NCBI GenBank assembly: GCA_902772915.1
Contig: CACYCE010000008.1
Location: 1 to 56,006, forward strand
Length of the DNA: 56,006 bases
Source of the DNA: an uncultured Erysipelotrichaceae bacterium
GTDB taxonomy: Bacteria > Bacillota_I > Bacilli_A > RFN20 > CAG-288
Reading direction: 5' to 3'
The position numbers were made by a program, and so were the translations under genes. Under the pieces are notes generated by a model. That model was not told the DNA's origin. It made no database searches and saw only the letters and a list, made by a program, of their open reading frames with translations. Below are positions 8,402-17,706 of the stretch, piece after piece. Within the stretch, counting starts at the first letter, position 1, and each line of letters opens with the position of its first letter.

Positions 8402-10741
8402 ATGAAGAATTTAGAAGAATCCTTGGAATTTAACCGTATTGAAGAAGAATTATTCACTTACTTTGCTTTCGATGAAAGCAAGATATCTTTTTCCTCTTCA
8501 AAAATGATCACTTCTAAATTAGATTTAGAAGAAGAGCACGGCCACTTAAAAGAGACATCTAAATTCATATCTTCAGAAGAAATTAATCTCGAACACACTT
8601 GCGATTTATCTTCTGCGTTTTTATTGTCTTCTAAAGGAGGAATTCTTTCTATTCAAGAATTAGCTTCTTTCATACCTTTTTTAATAAATAATGAAATATT
8701 GAGAATCAAATTAAATCACCATCCAGAATATGAAAGATTGCATTATTTATCTCAAGATTTAAAAGACTTCAATTATATAAAAAATAGATTATCAGTCTCG
8801 ATTCTCCCTGATTTAACTTTATCTGATGATGCTTCACCTTTACTTCACGATATAAGAGTTAGATTAAACGCTCAATTAGTTAATCTATCTAACGCTATTA
8901 AAACAGTTCAAGGTAAGTATCAATCTTATTTAACTGATATTGGTCAAACTGTCAGAAATGGTCTACCTAGTTTAGCAGTGAAATCTGAATTTAAGAATAA
9001 AGTCAAAGGTATGGTCCAAGATATTTCTAATTCTGGCGGAACTATCTATATCGTCCCTATTGAAATTTTAGATATTCAAAATAAAATTTTCACTTTAAGA
9101 GAAGATGAAAGAGAAGAGATTCAAAGAATAATTAAAGATTTATCTTCTTTAATTGCTTCTAAATACGAAGATTTAAATAAAGCTTATTTAACTTGTGTAA
9201 GATTAGATTCATTAATCGGAAGAGTTAAATATGGAAATTCTTATTCAGGTAATATTGCGGAAATTTCTAAAGTAATATATCTATCTGATTTATCGCACCC
9301 TCTTTTAAATAGAAATACTGTAGTAAGAAGCACATTTTCTCTAGGCGATGCTTCTAGAAAGATCCTAGTTATTTCTGGCCCTAATGCTGGAGGTAAGACT
9401 GTTTTAATTAAAGCTGTAACTCTTGCCTGTTATATGAATCAGAAGGGCTTATTAGTCTCTTGCTTAGGAGAATGTAAACTCCCTATATTTAAAAATATTT
9501 TCTTCTTATCAGGAGATAGTCAATCTATCATGGATTCACTTTCGACTTTTTCAGGTCACGTTGAATCTTTAAAAGAAGGTCTAGAACAAGTCAATTCTTC
9601 TTCTTTATTTGTCGTGGATGAAATAGGTCAAGGTACTTCACCTAATGACGGGGAAGCAATAGGAGTTGCGACTATTGATTACCTAAAGAAAAAAGGTGGA
9701 TATGCGATATTGACTTCTCATTATGATGGAATTAAACAAAAAGCTTACGAGGATGAGAATTGTCTAGTCGGAGCGATGATTTTTGATGAAGAGACTATAA
9801 AACCTACTTTTAGATATCAAGAAGGAATGATTGGACGTTCTTACGCTTTAGAAGTCTCTGAAAATATGGGCTTAAATAAAGAGATAATTGATTCTGCTCG
9901 CCTCTATTTAAAGCGTAAAAACAAAATAGAAGGTAAAGATCAAATTGAGAAAGCTATCGCCCTTCAACAAGAAAACCTCAAGCAGATAGAAATCTACAAT
10001 AAGAAGATTGAAGAAGCTAATAAATTGTTAGAAAAGCGTCAAAAGGCTTTAGATGGCTTAACTAGAGAAAAAGAAGCTATAGCCTCTAAAGCTGAAGATA
10101 AATTGGAAGAGATGATTCTAGAAAAGAGAAAAGAAATAGATGCTCTATTTAAAGAACACAAGATTTCTTTAAAGGATTTAGCTGATATCAAAGGTAAATT
10201 AAACGAAGTTGATTTATCTAAAAATAAAAATTTAGGTAAATATAAAAAAGAAGAAAAGAATGTTAAGCCTCCTAGAGAATTCAAAATTGGAGATGTAGTT
10301 AAAGTCACTTCTTTAAATAATAGCGGCGAAGTAACTTCTATCAATAAATCCAAGAATCAAATAAGCGTGAAAATTGGTGGGATAGAATTTAAATTAAGCC
10401 CTTCTGATTTAGTTTATATGCATTCAAAGATGGATAAAGAGAATCCTCTTGAAAAGAAAGTAATGGTTGCAGATTCTTATATAAACAGAAAAACTGGCGT
10501 TCCTTTAGAATTGAATATCATCGGTTTAAGACAGGATGAAGCTAAAGCTAAATTAATTAAATATCTAGACGATTGTATTCTTTTACATTTCCACCAAGTT
10601 CGCATTATTCATGGGCACGGAACTGGAGCGCTAAGAAATATGGTTAGAACTTATCTTTCTAAGTGCGACAATGTCGAATCGTTCCGCTTTGGAGGAGAAG
10701 GAGAAGGAGGAGTCGGGGCAACCGTCGTTATTTTAAAATGA
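8402..10741 (+). CDS. mutS2: Endonuclease MutS2
   Basis: A 779-residue MutS2 protein. It has a clamp/lever region without the mismatch-recognition domain and an ABC-type ATPase with Walker A GPNAGGKT (about residue 326) and Walker B VVDEIGQGTSPNDGEA (about 400). A coiled coil spans about 500-600, and a C-terminal Smr nuclease domain (LNIIGLRQDEA, then IIHGHGTGALR) covers about 700-779. Family work links MutS2 to recombination suppression and, in Bacillus, to splitting collided ribosomes. The TGA stop overlaps the next ATG (ATGA), so uvrC is translationally coupled; this also shows TGA is a stop codon here. Confidence 0.97.
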   Translation: MKNLEESLEFNRIEEELFTYFAFDESKISFSSSKMITSKLDLEEEHGHLKETSKFISSEEINLEHTCDLSSAFLLSSKGGILSIQELASFIPFLINNEILRIKLNHHPEYERLHYLSQDLKDFNYIKNRLSVSILPDLTLSDDASPLLHDIRVRLNAQLVNLSNAIKTVQGKYQSYLTDIGQTVRNGLPSLAVKSEFKNKVKGMVQDISNSGGTIYIVPIEILDIQNKIFTLREDEREEIQRIIKDLSSLIASKYEDLNKAYLTCVRLDSLIGRVKYGNSYSGNIAEISKVIYLSDLSHPLLNRNTVVRSTFSLGDASRKILVISGPNAGGKTVLIKAVTLACYMNQKGLLVSCLGECKLPIFKNIFFLSGDSQSIMDSLSTFSGHVESLKEGLEQVNSSSLFVVDEIGQGTSPNDGEAIGVATIDYLKKKGGYAILTSHYDGIKQKAYEDENCLVGAMIFDEETIKPTFRYQEGMIGRSYALEVSENMGLNKEIIDSARLYLKRKNKIEGKDQIEKAIALQQENLKQIEIYNKKIEEANKLLEKRQKALDGLTREKEAIASKAEDKLEEMILEKRKEIDALFKEHKISLKDLADIKGKLNEVDLSKNKNLGKYKKEEKNVKPPREFKIGDVVKVTSLNNSGEVTSINKSKNQISVKIGGIEFKLSPSDLVYMHSKMDKENPLEKKVMVADSYINRKTGVPLELNIIGLRQDEAKAKLIKYLDDCILLHFHQVRIIHGHGTGALRNMVRTYLSKCDNVESFRFGGEGEGGVGATVVILK

Positions 10742-12537
10742 AAATAATCACGCCTTTACTTCAATCGAAGATAGATTTACTTCCTGACCGTCCCGGTTCT
10801 TATCAGATGAAAGATAAGGATGGGACTATTATTTACGTAGGTAAAGCTAAATCTCTAATAAAAAGAGTTAAGCAATATTTCACTCGTCCTCAAGCTGGTA
10901 AAGTTATGAAGATGGTCGAAGAAATAGAGGATTTCGATATTATTGAAACCAATACTGAGAAAGAATCTCTACTTCTGGAAATTAATTTAATTCAAAAATA
11001 TTACCCTAAATACAATATCTTGTTGAAGGATGGCAAGATGTATCCTTACATCGCTTTAAAAAAGGGTAATGATCCTTATTTAAAGATATCTCATAACAAC
11101 AAAGAAAAATCCTATTACTACTTTGGACCTTTTCCTTCTTCATCCTCAGCTTACACCATGATTAAACTCATGAATAAAATTTTTCCTTTGCGCAAATGTA
11201 AGGCTATACCTTCTAAACCTTGCTTGTATTATTATTTAGGTCAGTGCTTAGCTCCTTGCATCAACAAAGTAAAAAAAGAAGATTACAAAGATATTCTCCT
11301 TCATATGAACAGATTGATGAACGGAGATACTTCCGAACTGATATCCGATATTAAAAAGAAGATGAAAGAATGCTCTGATAACTTGGATTTTGAAAGAGCT
11401 CAAGAATATAAAGAACAGATAGCTTCTATTAATCATATAGTTTCTCAACAGAAGATTATGTTTGAAGATCACATCGATAGGGATGTAGTAGGTTACTCGG
11501 AAAGAGAAGGTTACTTATCGGTTATATTCTTCCTTTATAGAAGAGGAATTTTATTAGGTAAAAACTTATTTGTTATTAACAAGATGGGGGATTTAGGAGA
11601 TCAATTAGAAGAAGTAATTATACAATTCTACCAGAATCATCCTAAACCCAAAGAATTGATAATATCTTATAAAGATATCTCTCAAATTATTTCAGAAGCT
11701 CTAGAATTGAAAGTTATAGTCCCTTCTAGAGGTTTTAAAAAAGATCTTCTTTTCATGGCTTTAGATAACGCTAAACAAGGCTTAGATCAACATTTCCAAA
11801 CTGCTAGATTGGAAGATGATAATTTAGCTTTATTAGAAGAATTAGGTAGTAAGCTAAGCTTAAAGAAGACACCTTTAGATATAGAGCTTTACGATAACTC
11901 CCATTTGCAAGGAGCTGATGCTATAGGGGCGATGGTTAAATATATCAATGGGGAAAAGGCTCCTTCTTTATATAGAAAATACAATTTGAGGGGAGAAAAT
12001 ACTAAAGACGATTTAGCTTCGATGAAAGAAGTCTTGACTAGGAGATTTTCTCATCTTCAAGATCCGAAGAATAGAAGACCTGATTTAATTATTCTCGATG
12101 GTGGAGAAAATCAAATTATGGCAGCTTTAGAAGTTGAAGAAAAAGAAAATGTCGATATTCCTTTATGTGGTCTAAAGAAAAACGATAGACACGAGACTAA
12201 CGCATTAATTACTTCTTATGGCGAAGAGATACCTTTAGATCGTACTTCTTCTTTATTCTTCTTGTTGATGAGAATGCAAGATGAAGTTCACAGATTCGCT
12301 ATTTCGACTTTCAGAGCTAGAAAATCCAAAGACTTCTATCAGACTATATACGATGATATTGAAGGTATTGGTAAAAAACGTAAAGCTATGTTAATAGATG
12401 CCTATCCTACTATTGATTCTATTAAAGATGCTTCTATAGAAGAATTAGAGCAATTGATACCTAAGCAAGCTGCGCTATTATTAAAAGAAAAGATTGCTAA
12501 GCAGGATAAAATAAATAACAAATTGAAAACTAAGTAA
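10738..12537 (+). CDS. uvrC: Excinuclease ABC subunit C
   Basis: A 599-residue UvrC, which makes both incisions in nucleotide excision repair. The N-terminal GIY-YIG domain (PGSYQMKD, IIYVGKAKSLIKRV, residues 15-45) makes the 3' cut. A UVR motif near residues 200-235 (FERAQEYKEQI) contacts UvrB. The RNase H-like domain starts near residue 380 (DIELYDNSHLQG), and a helix-hairpin-helix region lies at about 538-590. The ATG at 10738 overlaps the mutS2 stop. A longer frame from 10663 adds 25 Arg-rich residues that only reflect the overlapping mutS2 frame, so it was discarded. Confidence 0.97.
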   Translation: MKIITPLLQSKIDLLPDRPGSYQMKDKDGTIIYVGKAKSLIKRVKQYFTRPQAGKVMKMVEEIEDFDIIETNTEKESLLLEINLIQKYYPKYNILLKDGKMYPYIALKKGNDPYLKISHNNKEKSYYYFGPFPSSSSAYTMIKLMNKIFPLRKCKAIPSKPCLYYYLGQCLAPCINKVKKEDYKDILLHMNRLMNGDTSELISDIKKKMKECSDNLDFERAQEYKEQIASINHIVSQQKIMFEDHIDRDVVGYSEREGYLSVIFFLYRRGILLGKNLFVINKMGDLGDQLEEVIIQFYQNHPKPKELIISYKDISQIISEALELKVIVPSRGFKKDLLFMALDNAKQGLDQHFQTARLEDDNLALLEELGSKLSLKKTPLDIELYDNSHLQGADAIGAMVKYINGEKAPSLYRKYNLRGENTKDDLASMKEVLTRRFSHLQDPKNRRPDLIILDGGENQIMAALEVEEKENVDIPLCGLKKNDRHETNALITSYGEEIPLDRTSSLFFLLMRMQDEVHRFAISTFRARKSKDFYQTIYDDIEGIGKKRKAMLIDAYPTIDSIKDASIEELEQLIPKQAALLLKEKIAKQDKINNKLKTK

Positions 12538-12571
12538 AAAAGGAATCTCATTTTTTGAAGATTCCTTTTTA
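12536..12571. terminator. Bidirectional terminator between uvrC and the lipoprotein gene
   Basis: The stem AAAAAGGAATC / GATTCCTTTTT (12537-12547 with 12560-12570) has a 12-base loop. A-run and T-run on either side let it end both the + transcript of uvrC and the minus-strand transcript of the lipoprotein gene. Confidence 0.9.
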
Positions 12572-12573
12572 AA

Positions 12574-14355
12574 TTATCCTCTAGGTTTAAATTCAACGTG
12601 AATTTCACTTATATCAGTTCCTAAAATATCAGAACCGTATTTGTAGAAACCGTTGATAGAAGTCAAGGTAATTTTATTAGATGATGAATCTATGTAATAG
12701 AAAGAAGGGAAGTAATGTTCGTCATTTTTAACAATGTCAGTTTCTTTACCGAAGATGACGAATTTATTGTTTTCGCTAATTGAAACTGGTTCTTTATTAA
12801 TTCTTTCACCAGTGAAACCATTTAAAGTTATAACGGTAGTAGAAGAGACATCTTCTTTGACATTTACACTAGCTGCACTTCCAACGATGGCTTTGATAGT
12901 TTTAGCTTCATTGATGGAATAAGGGAAAGTTATATTTTTATCTTCAGAGTCAGTGTAATTGATTACTTTCTTACCTGTACCAATCTTAGCAGAAGTAATC
13001 TCATCTACTTCAGCTTTAGATATAGAATAACTACCTTCAGAAGCATAAGTCGAATCTTGACTTAAACCTAAAGCACTTCCGAAAGGATCGTAATAAGTAA
13101 TATTTAATTTATTTAAAGAGACATACTCGATATTAATGGTAATATTCTCTTCAGTAACCGTATATTTACTGTTAAATATAGGAATTTCTTTAGAAGAAGC
13201 ATCTAGATATATAACTTTAGTTAATCTTAACGTTTCATCATTAAGGTAGTAGGGATTTAAATCAATAATTCCATTTGGAGCGATATTATTAATTATAGAA
13301 GTATTGTAATCTACTCCATCTTTTTTTACTTTGACAGTGATAATAGGATCGTTGACCCATAAAGCGTACAAAATAATATCTTCTTTAGGAATAGTTGTAA
13401 ATTCGTATTGTTTATCTACTCCATAAGTTGGATTTTCTTTAGTGTACCAACCGGCGAAATATTTGTTGTCAATTTTAAATTTCGTATAATCTAAAGTTCC
13501 ATCGTTTTTATTAGGAGCTTTGATTGGTGTACCTTCAAATTCGTAATAAGGATCGATATTATATCCTTCTACATTAGTGACAAAAGAGACTGAATGTTTT
13601 TTAACAAAATTGGCATATATAGTCGTTGAAGTCTTCGGCATTGATTCAAAATTGAATCTAGTTTTGAAAGTATCTTCTATATACCATCCTTCAAATTTAT
13701 AATCTTCACCTTTATCTAGAGAGACATCTTCTAAGAAGGAAGAAGGAATACTTGATTCAGGAGCAAACAATCCACTTTTTACTACCTTACCATCGATATT
13801 AACTGTCAAAGTAGGGTAAATCTTATAACTTGCCGTCAAAGTAATATCCGAAGAAGGGAAACCATTTTTAAAATCGAAATCTATTCCGTTATTTTGCCAG
13901 GAAGCAAAAGAATGGTTAGCTTTTGTGGGAATAGGAAAGGCGCTGTGAGGAATTACATCGCTAGGTAATCCGTAATAAGTTGTTACTGCACCAGACTCAA
14001 AGCTTCCTTCTCCTGCATCTAAATTAATGTGGACGTATTTAGCGTATTTACCATAGACGTCAATGCTTTCATTAGGGAAATAATTGAAATAAATTCTCTC
14101 GGTTGAAAAATCTTGACTTGTAAACCAACCCTTAAAGGCGTGGTCTGCTTTAATTTCTGCCGCATCTATTTGTTTATCTATAGCAGAGTCTTGTTCAATT
14201 TTAGTACCGCTAATTCCAGTTAAAGTTAAAACGTTGTTGCTTCCATCGAAAAACTTGATGGTAACTTCTTTGTTCGTACTAGGTGAACACGAAAAAAGTG
14301 AGGCTATAGTTAAAAATGATAATGGAGCAATGATTATCTTATGTATACGTTTCAT
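12574..14355 (-). CDS. Surface lipoprotein with InlB-type (Listeria-Bacteroides) repeats
   Basis: A 593-residue predicted lipoprotein. A lysine/arginine start and hydrophobic stretch (residues 1-22) end in the lipobox LFSC, so it should be processed by LspA and anchored outside the cell. The body contains several copies of a beta-grasp type repeat with the telltale F-x-GW motif: FKGWFTSQDF, FASWQNNG, FEGWYIEDTF and FAGWYTKENP, each followed by an I/T-x-x-Y/A segment. Such repeats occur in many surface proteins of gut Bacillota and in internalin-like proteins. The C-terminal third (from about residue 340) is less regular and not recognised. No enzymatic motif is visible; adhesion or a structural surface role is an inference. 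Confidence 0.82.
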   Translation of the reverse strand: MKRIHKIIIAPLSFLTIASLFSCSPSTNKEVTIKFFDGSNNVLTLTGISGTKIEQDSAIDKQIDAAEIKADHAFKGWFTSQDFSTERIYFNYFPNESIDVYGKYAKYVHINLDAGEGSFESGAVTTYYGLPSDVIPHSAFPIPTKANHSFASWQNNGIDFDFKNGFPSSDITLTASYKIYPTLTVNIDGKVVKSGLFAPESSIPSSFLEDVSLDKGEDYKFEGWYIEDTFKTRFNFESMPKTSTTIYANFVKKHSVSFVTNVEGYNIDPYYEFEGTPIKAPNKNDGTLDYTKFKIDNKYFAGWYTKENPTYGVDKQYEFTTIPKEDIILYALWVNDPIITVKVKKDGVDYNTSIINNIAPNGIIDLNPYYLNDETLRLTKVIYLDASSKEIPIFNSKYTVTEENITINIEYVSLNKLNITYYDPFGSALGLSQDSTYASEGSYSISKAEVDEITSAKIGTGKKVINYTDSEDKNITFPYSINEAKTIKAIVGSAASVNVKEDVSSTTVITLNGFTGERINKEPVSISENNKFVIFGKETDIVKNDEHYFPSFYYIDSSSNKITLTSINGFYKYGSDILGTDISEIHVEFKPRG

Positions 14356-14414
14356 ATTTTACCTAATTTAATTATAAACATATTTTTTGAAAGTTTAGGT
14401 AGTTTTTATTAAGT

Positions 14415-14444
14415 TTGACATAAAAGTATCATTTATAATATATT
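14415..14444 (+). promoter_or_regulatory. Promoter of the DUF21/CBS protein gene
   Basis: A perfect -35 box TTGACA (14415-14420) and TATATT (14439-14444) are spaced by 18 bases. A TATAAT at 14434 would give a spacing of only 13. Confidence 0.6.
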
Positions 14445-14480
14445 TATATTTACTTATAAGGAGGTAATTAATCACAAAAA

Positions 14481-15527
14481 ATGGAAATCCCGCTGTTGGT
14501 ACTGTTCATTATCTGTGTTTTTTTATCAGGTTTCTTCTCAATGTCAGAAACCGCCTATACGTCCTTATCACACGTTAGAATTGAAAGATTAGCGAAAACT
14601 AGCAAAACCGCTAAGATTGCTTTATTTTTAGATGAACATTACGAAAGATTACTTTCGTCTATTTTGATTGGTAATAATATAGTTAATATTATTGCTTCTA
14701 CAGTTTTTACTTTGCTCGCTACAAGGTGGTTTGGCGAAAATGGCCCTGTTTTATCTACAGTTATTGTTACAGTCGCAATTTTAATTTTTGGTGAAGTTAC
14801 TCCTAAAGCTATTGCTAAATCTGCTTCTACTAAAACTTGCTTAGTGACAGCTTGGCCTTTGATAGTCTTGTATTATTTATTTTATGGCTTTGCCGTCTTC
14901 TTTGAATATTTCACTAAATTTATACTGTGGGCTTTCCATTTAAATAGAGGAGAGACTACCTTAACTGAAGATGAATTGAAGATGCTAGTTGAAGATATTC
15001 ACGAAGAAGGCGTCATTCCTCAGCAAGAGCACGACTTAATTCAAAAATCTATCATCTTTGATGATAAGACTGTTAAAGATATCATGATGCCTTGGGATAA
15101 AACGGTTAAAGCTTACAATAATGAATCTGATTTTGAAATTAAGGAAATGTTTGAAATCAATAACTATTCTAGAGTTCCTTATCTAGATTCTGATGATAAT
15201 AAAGTCTTAGGCTTACTCTTACAAAAAGATTTCTACGAAATGTTAATTGAGCAGAATAGATCTATTCAATCTATCATTATTGAACCTTTATTTTTCAACA
15301 TAGACACTCCTATATCTGAAGCATTTAGAACATTGCAAAAAGAGAAGATTCAATTAAGTATCATCATTGATGACGATAATAATCCCGTAGGTGTAGTTTC
15401 TATTGAAGATATAATTGAAGAATTAGTAGGTGAAATCGAAGATGAACACGATGCTGAGGATATAGAAGAAAATGAATATTACTCTTCAGCGATGAAAAAC
15501 AAGAAAAGTCGTAAAAAGGCTAAATAG
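14481..15527 (+). CDS. DUF21 (CNNM) and CBS-pair membrane protein, CorC/HlyC family
   Basis: A 348-residue membrane protein. The N-terminal DUF21/CNNM domain (about residues 1-185) has hydrophobic segments and the motifs FFSMSETAYTSLSHVRIERL and FGEVTPKAIAKS. A CBS pair follows (about 200-325; DIMMPWDKTV, SRVPYLDSDD, GVVSIEDIIEELVGEI). The family is linked to magnesium or cobalt efflux, and CBS pairs bind adenosine nucleotides. The C-terminal CorC/HlyC transporter-associated domain seen in longer members is missing; the protein ends soon after the second CBS in a Lys-rich tail. The strong AAGGAGG site lies 16 bases before ATG 14481, unusually far, but an in-frame TAA at 14469 excludes an upstream start. 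The 3' end overlaps the convergent TetR gene by 8 bases. Confidence 0.9.
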   Translation: MEIPLLVLFIICVFLSGFFSMSETAYTSLSHVRIERLAKTSKTAKIALFLDEHYERLLSSILIGNNIVNIIASTVFTLLATRWFGENGPVLSTVIVTVAILIFGEVTPKAIAKSASTKTCLVTAWPLIVLYYLFYGFAVFFEYFTKFILWAFHLNRGETTLTEDELKMLVEDIHEEGVIPQQEHDLIQKSIIFDDKTVKDIMMPWDKTVKAYNNESDFEIKEMFEINNYSRVPYLDSDDNKVLGLLLQKDFYEMLIEQNRSIQSIIIEPLFFNIDTPISEAFRTLQKEKIQLSIIIDDDNNPVGVVSIEDIIEELVGEIEDEHDAEDIEENEYYSSAMKNKKSRKKAK

Positions 15528-16095
15528 GTTCTAAAACTCTCTCTAAACTAGGTAAGATAATTGAGGCTAAGGTTTCGACGGATTTTTTATTGTAATCTGT
15601 AAAATCAGAATCGATATACTCAGTGATAATTTTAGCTATTCCCGCCGAGTGATATTTAATAATTAAATCGAATTTTTCGGCATTGAATTTATAAAACTTA
15701 TTTAAAAAGACGAAAGAAGAATCTTTTAAGATTTTAAAAGCGAATAAATTTAAATGCTCATAATAAACTTGAGATTTGACTATCGCTGTTAAAAATTTCC
15801 TGTGTTCTTTGACATTATTAAGAAAATCTTCCATTAACAAAATTAAAATGGTTTCTTTGTCATCGCTCTTTTCTATATTATTTCTGGCTGCGCTATAGAA
15901 AAAAGAAGAAAAATCATTTAAGTAAGAAATAATAATATCATCGACGTAAGAATAATGAAGATAGAAAGTCTTTCTAGCGATATTAGCTTTTTCAGTTAAT
16001 TCAGTTACTGTAATTTTTCTATCGGGATTCTTATCTACTAAATCGATGAAGGTTTCCAAAATTAATAATTTGGTCTTTAATATTCTTTTATCCAT
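15520..16095 (-). CDS. TetR-family transcriptional regulator
   Basis: A 191-residue regulator with a typical N-terminal TetR helix-turn-helix at about residues 8-52 (KLLILETFIDLV, ITVTELTEKANIARKTFYLHY). The C-terminal ligand domain is divergent and rich in aromatic residues and resembles the TetR-like class often called dihydroxyacetone kinase regulator-like; that sub-assignment is a guess. It is divergently transcribed from degV, so autoregulation and control of degV are the simplest hypotheses. A candidate operator lies at 16167-16191. Confidence 0.88.
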   Translation of the reverse strand: MDKRILKTKLLILETFIDLVDKNPDRKITVTELTEKANIARKTFYLHYSYVDDIIISYLNDFSSFFYSAARNNIEKSDDKETILILLMEDFLNNVKEHRKFLTAIVKSQVYYEHLNLFAFKILKDSSFVFLNKFYKFNAEKFDLIIKYHSAGIAKIITEYIDSDFTDYNKKSVETLASIILPSLERVLEPI

Positions 16096-16166
16096 ATCTT
16101 GATTATACTCAAAAATATAAAATTTGTTACATATTTCACAATTGTAAAATAATGGTATTTATAATT

Positions 16167-16191
16167 TGTAAACTTATATGTATACTTTACA
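16167..16191. promoter_or_regulatory. Candidate operator/promoter between TetR and degV
   Basis: The inverted repeat TGTAAA-N13-TTTACA overlaps a good -10 box TATACT (16181-16186) reading toward degV. The position between a TetR gene and its divergent neighbour suggests a regulator site, but only 6-bp arms are seen. Confidence 0.35.
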
Positions 16192-16214
16192 CGAACATGA
16201 AGGAGTTTGTTAAT

Positions 16215-17081
16215 ATGCAAGATTATGTTATTGTCATGGACGCCTCTGGCGATTGCGATCCCAAAGTCATCGAATCTGAAAACATAGGTTTCTTACCTAT
16301 GGAATATACTTTAGGCGATGAATTTAGAATTTGTTCTACTATGGAACCTGAAGACATCATGAAGCAATTCTACAACGGACAAAGAGAATCCAGTTTAACT
16401 AAGACTACTCAAATCACCCCTTATAAATATGTGGAATTTTTCTCTAAATTTATGGAAGAAGGGAAATCGGTTCTATATTTATCTTTATCTTCCGGTTTAT
16501 CTAAGACTTATGAGTCTTCTTTAATTGCTAAAGATGAATTGAAAGAGAAGTATCCTGATGTTGATTTATATTCTATCGACTCATTAGCGGGTACTGGTGG
16601 AATCGGTGTTCTAGTTCAAGAAGCTGTAAGAAATAAGAAAGCGGGAATGAGCATAGAAGAAAACTTCGAGAAAGTTTCTGAAATGACTCACAGAATTTAC
16701 CACTGGTTTATGGTCGACGACTTAAATTATTTAAGAAGAGGTGGAAGAGTCTCCGCTACTACAGCTTTTGTTGGAACTTTATTAAATTTCAAACCCATCT
16801 TAAAAATCGATAAGGTCGGTAAATTAGAGACCATTGGTAAAGAGAGGGGAAGAAAAAAGGCTTATTCCACTTTGTTAGGTTATTTCGATCAATATTACGA
16901 TGAAAGTGTCACTAAAGATGTCTATATCTGCCACGCTGATAACCTCGAAGGTGCAGAATTCTTAAAGGCTGAATTGTTGAAGAAATATCCTTCCTTAAAT
17001 GTTACTATCACTTACTTATCACCTATTATTGGTGCACACACCGGACCTGATATGGTCTCTATAATTCACTTTGGTAAATAA
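16215..17081 (+). CDS. DegV family fatty-acid-binding protein
   Basis: A 288-residue DegV protein. In Bacillota such proteins (FakB) bind fatty acids and present them to the kinase FakA for phospholipid synthesis; no fakA is in this window. Motifs: VIVMDASGDCD at the N-terminus, TTKTTQITPYKY-like substrate loop (LTKTTQITPY), SLSSGLSKTYESS, IDSLAGTGGIG and YLRRGGRVS. The frame extends upstream to 16152. ATG 16215 is preferred because an AAGGAGT site lies 9 bases before it and the extra residues do not match the family. Confidence 0.92.
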   Translation: MQDYVIVMDASGDCDPKVIESENIGFLPMEYTLGDEFRICSTMEPEDIMKQFYNGQRESSLTKTTQITPYKYVEFFSKFMEEGKSVLYLSLSSGLSKTYESSLIAKDELKEKYPDVDLYSIDSLAGTGGIGVLVQEAVRNKKAGMSIEENFEKVSEMTHRIYHWFMVDDLNYLRRGGRVSATTAFVGTLLNFKPILKIDKVGKLETIGKERGRKKAYSTLLGYFDQYYDESVTKDVYICHADNLEGAEFLKAELLKKYPSLNVTITYLSPIIGAHTGPDMVSIIHFGK

Positions 17082-17085
17082 GCGA

Positions 17086-17115
17086 GAAAAAAGCCCAGAT
17101 TACTGGACTTTTTTT
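17086..17115. terminator. Terminator between degV and the flavodoxin gene
   Basis: A-run, stem GCCCAG/CTGGAC with one mismatch and short loop, then a T-run. A/T tracts on both sides make it suitable for both convergent genes. Confidence 0.75.
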
Positions 17116-17118
17116 GAT

Positions 17119-17562
17119 TTATTGAGCTTTTTCTAAAATCTTCTTATATTTAGCTACACCTTTAGCTAAATCTTTTTCAGAAGGACGACCTTTGCCAGTG
17201 TGAACACCTTTTAATTTCATTTCACCAGTGATGGCAAATTTACCTAAGAAATTGACGTTCTTCTTCTTTAAGATTTTTTTAGCTTTGCCAGCGAAGTTCT
17301 TACCGGAAGCAGAAGTGGAGAAGAGGAAGACTTTTTGATTAGGTTCTAATTTGATGTTTTGAATGTATTTGAGCATAGGAATAGGCCATTTAAAAGCGTA
17401 AGGAGCAGAGCCAAAACCGATGACATCATAACCTTTAATTTCTTCTTTAGGAGCGTCTAAAAGTAATTGTACTTCAGTTCCTTCGACATTTTTAGCCATT
17501 TCTTCAGCTAATTTTCTGGTGTTTCCTAAAACACCTCTATATGTAACTAATAAAATTTTCAT
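17119..17562 (-). CDS. Flavodoxin-like protein
   Basis: A 147-residue flavodoxin-fold protein. It starts with the beta strand and FMN phosphate loop MKILLVTYRGVLGNTRKLAEEM, followed by GYDVIGFGSAPYAFKWP and VFLFSTSASGKNF. Flavodoxins of this size carry low-potential electrons, replacing ferredoxin when iron is scarce. The sequence is closer to the flavodoxin-domain (Flavodoxin_5/NADPH-reductase-like) proteins than to classic FldA, so an oxidoreductase role in stress is equally possible. It is monocistronic, with its own promoter (17588-17616) and a GAAAGG ribosome site. Confidence 0.85.
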   Translation of the reverse strand: MKILLVTYRGVLGNTRKLAEEMAKNVEGTEVQLLLDAPKEEIKGYDVIGFGSAPYAFKWPIPMLKYIQNIKLEPNQKVFLFSTSASGKNFAGKAKKILKKKNVNFLGKFAITGEMKLKGVHTGKGRPSEKDLAKGVAKYKKILEKAQ

Positions 17563-17587
17563 ATTATTTTATGCCTTTCTTTTTTTA

Positions 17588-17616
17588 ATTATATGGATAA
17601 TGTTTAATGTTATGAA
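17588..17616 (-). promoter_or_regulatory. Promoter of the flavodoxin gene
   Basis: On the minus strand TTCATA (17616-17611) and TATAAT (17593-17588) are spaced by 17 bases, about 20 bases before the AG-rich ribosome site. Confidence 0.5.
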
Positions 17617-17672
17617 TAAATATGCTTGATTATTTATCAAAGTGACTAAGTATAAATACTGATTAGAACAAG

Positions 17673-17706
17673 AAAAAAGTAGATACCTAGTGAAGATATC
17701 TACTTT
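17673..17706 (-). terminator. Terminator of the glycosyltransferase gene
   Basis: A perfect 10-bp stem (AAAGTAGATA / TATCTACTTT) has an 11-base loop. Read on the minus strand it is followed by six T residues, and its upstream arm overlaps the stop codon of the glycosyltransferase. Confidence 0.85.

Noticed and set aside
10039-10353. Open minus-strand frame of 104 codons inside mutS2
   Set aside because: Mirror of the Lys/Glu-rich coiled coil of MutS2; no start signal and no domain.
10663-10737. 25-residue N-terminal extension of UvrC rich in Arg
   Set aside because: It lies entirely in the overlapping mutS2 end; the ATGA overlap and the family N-terminus support ATG 10738.
10739-10741. TGA read as tryptophan (mycoplasma code)
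   Set aside because: TGA ends mutS2 exactly at the uvrC start, and tryptophans throughout the window are encoded by TGG.
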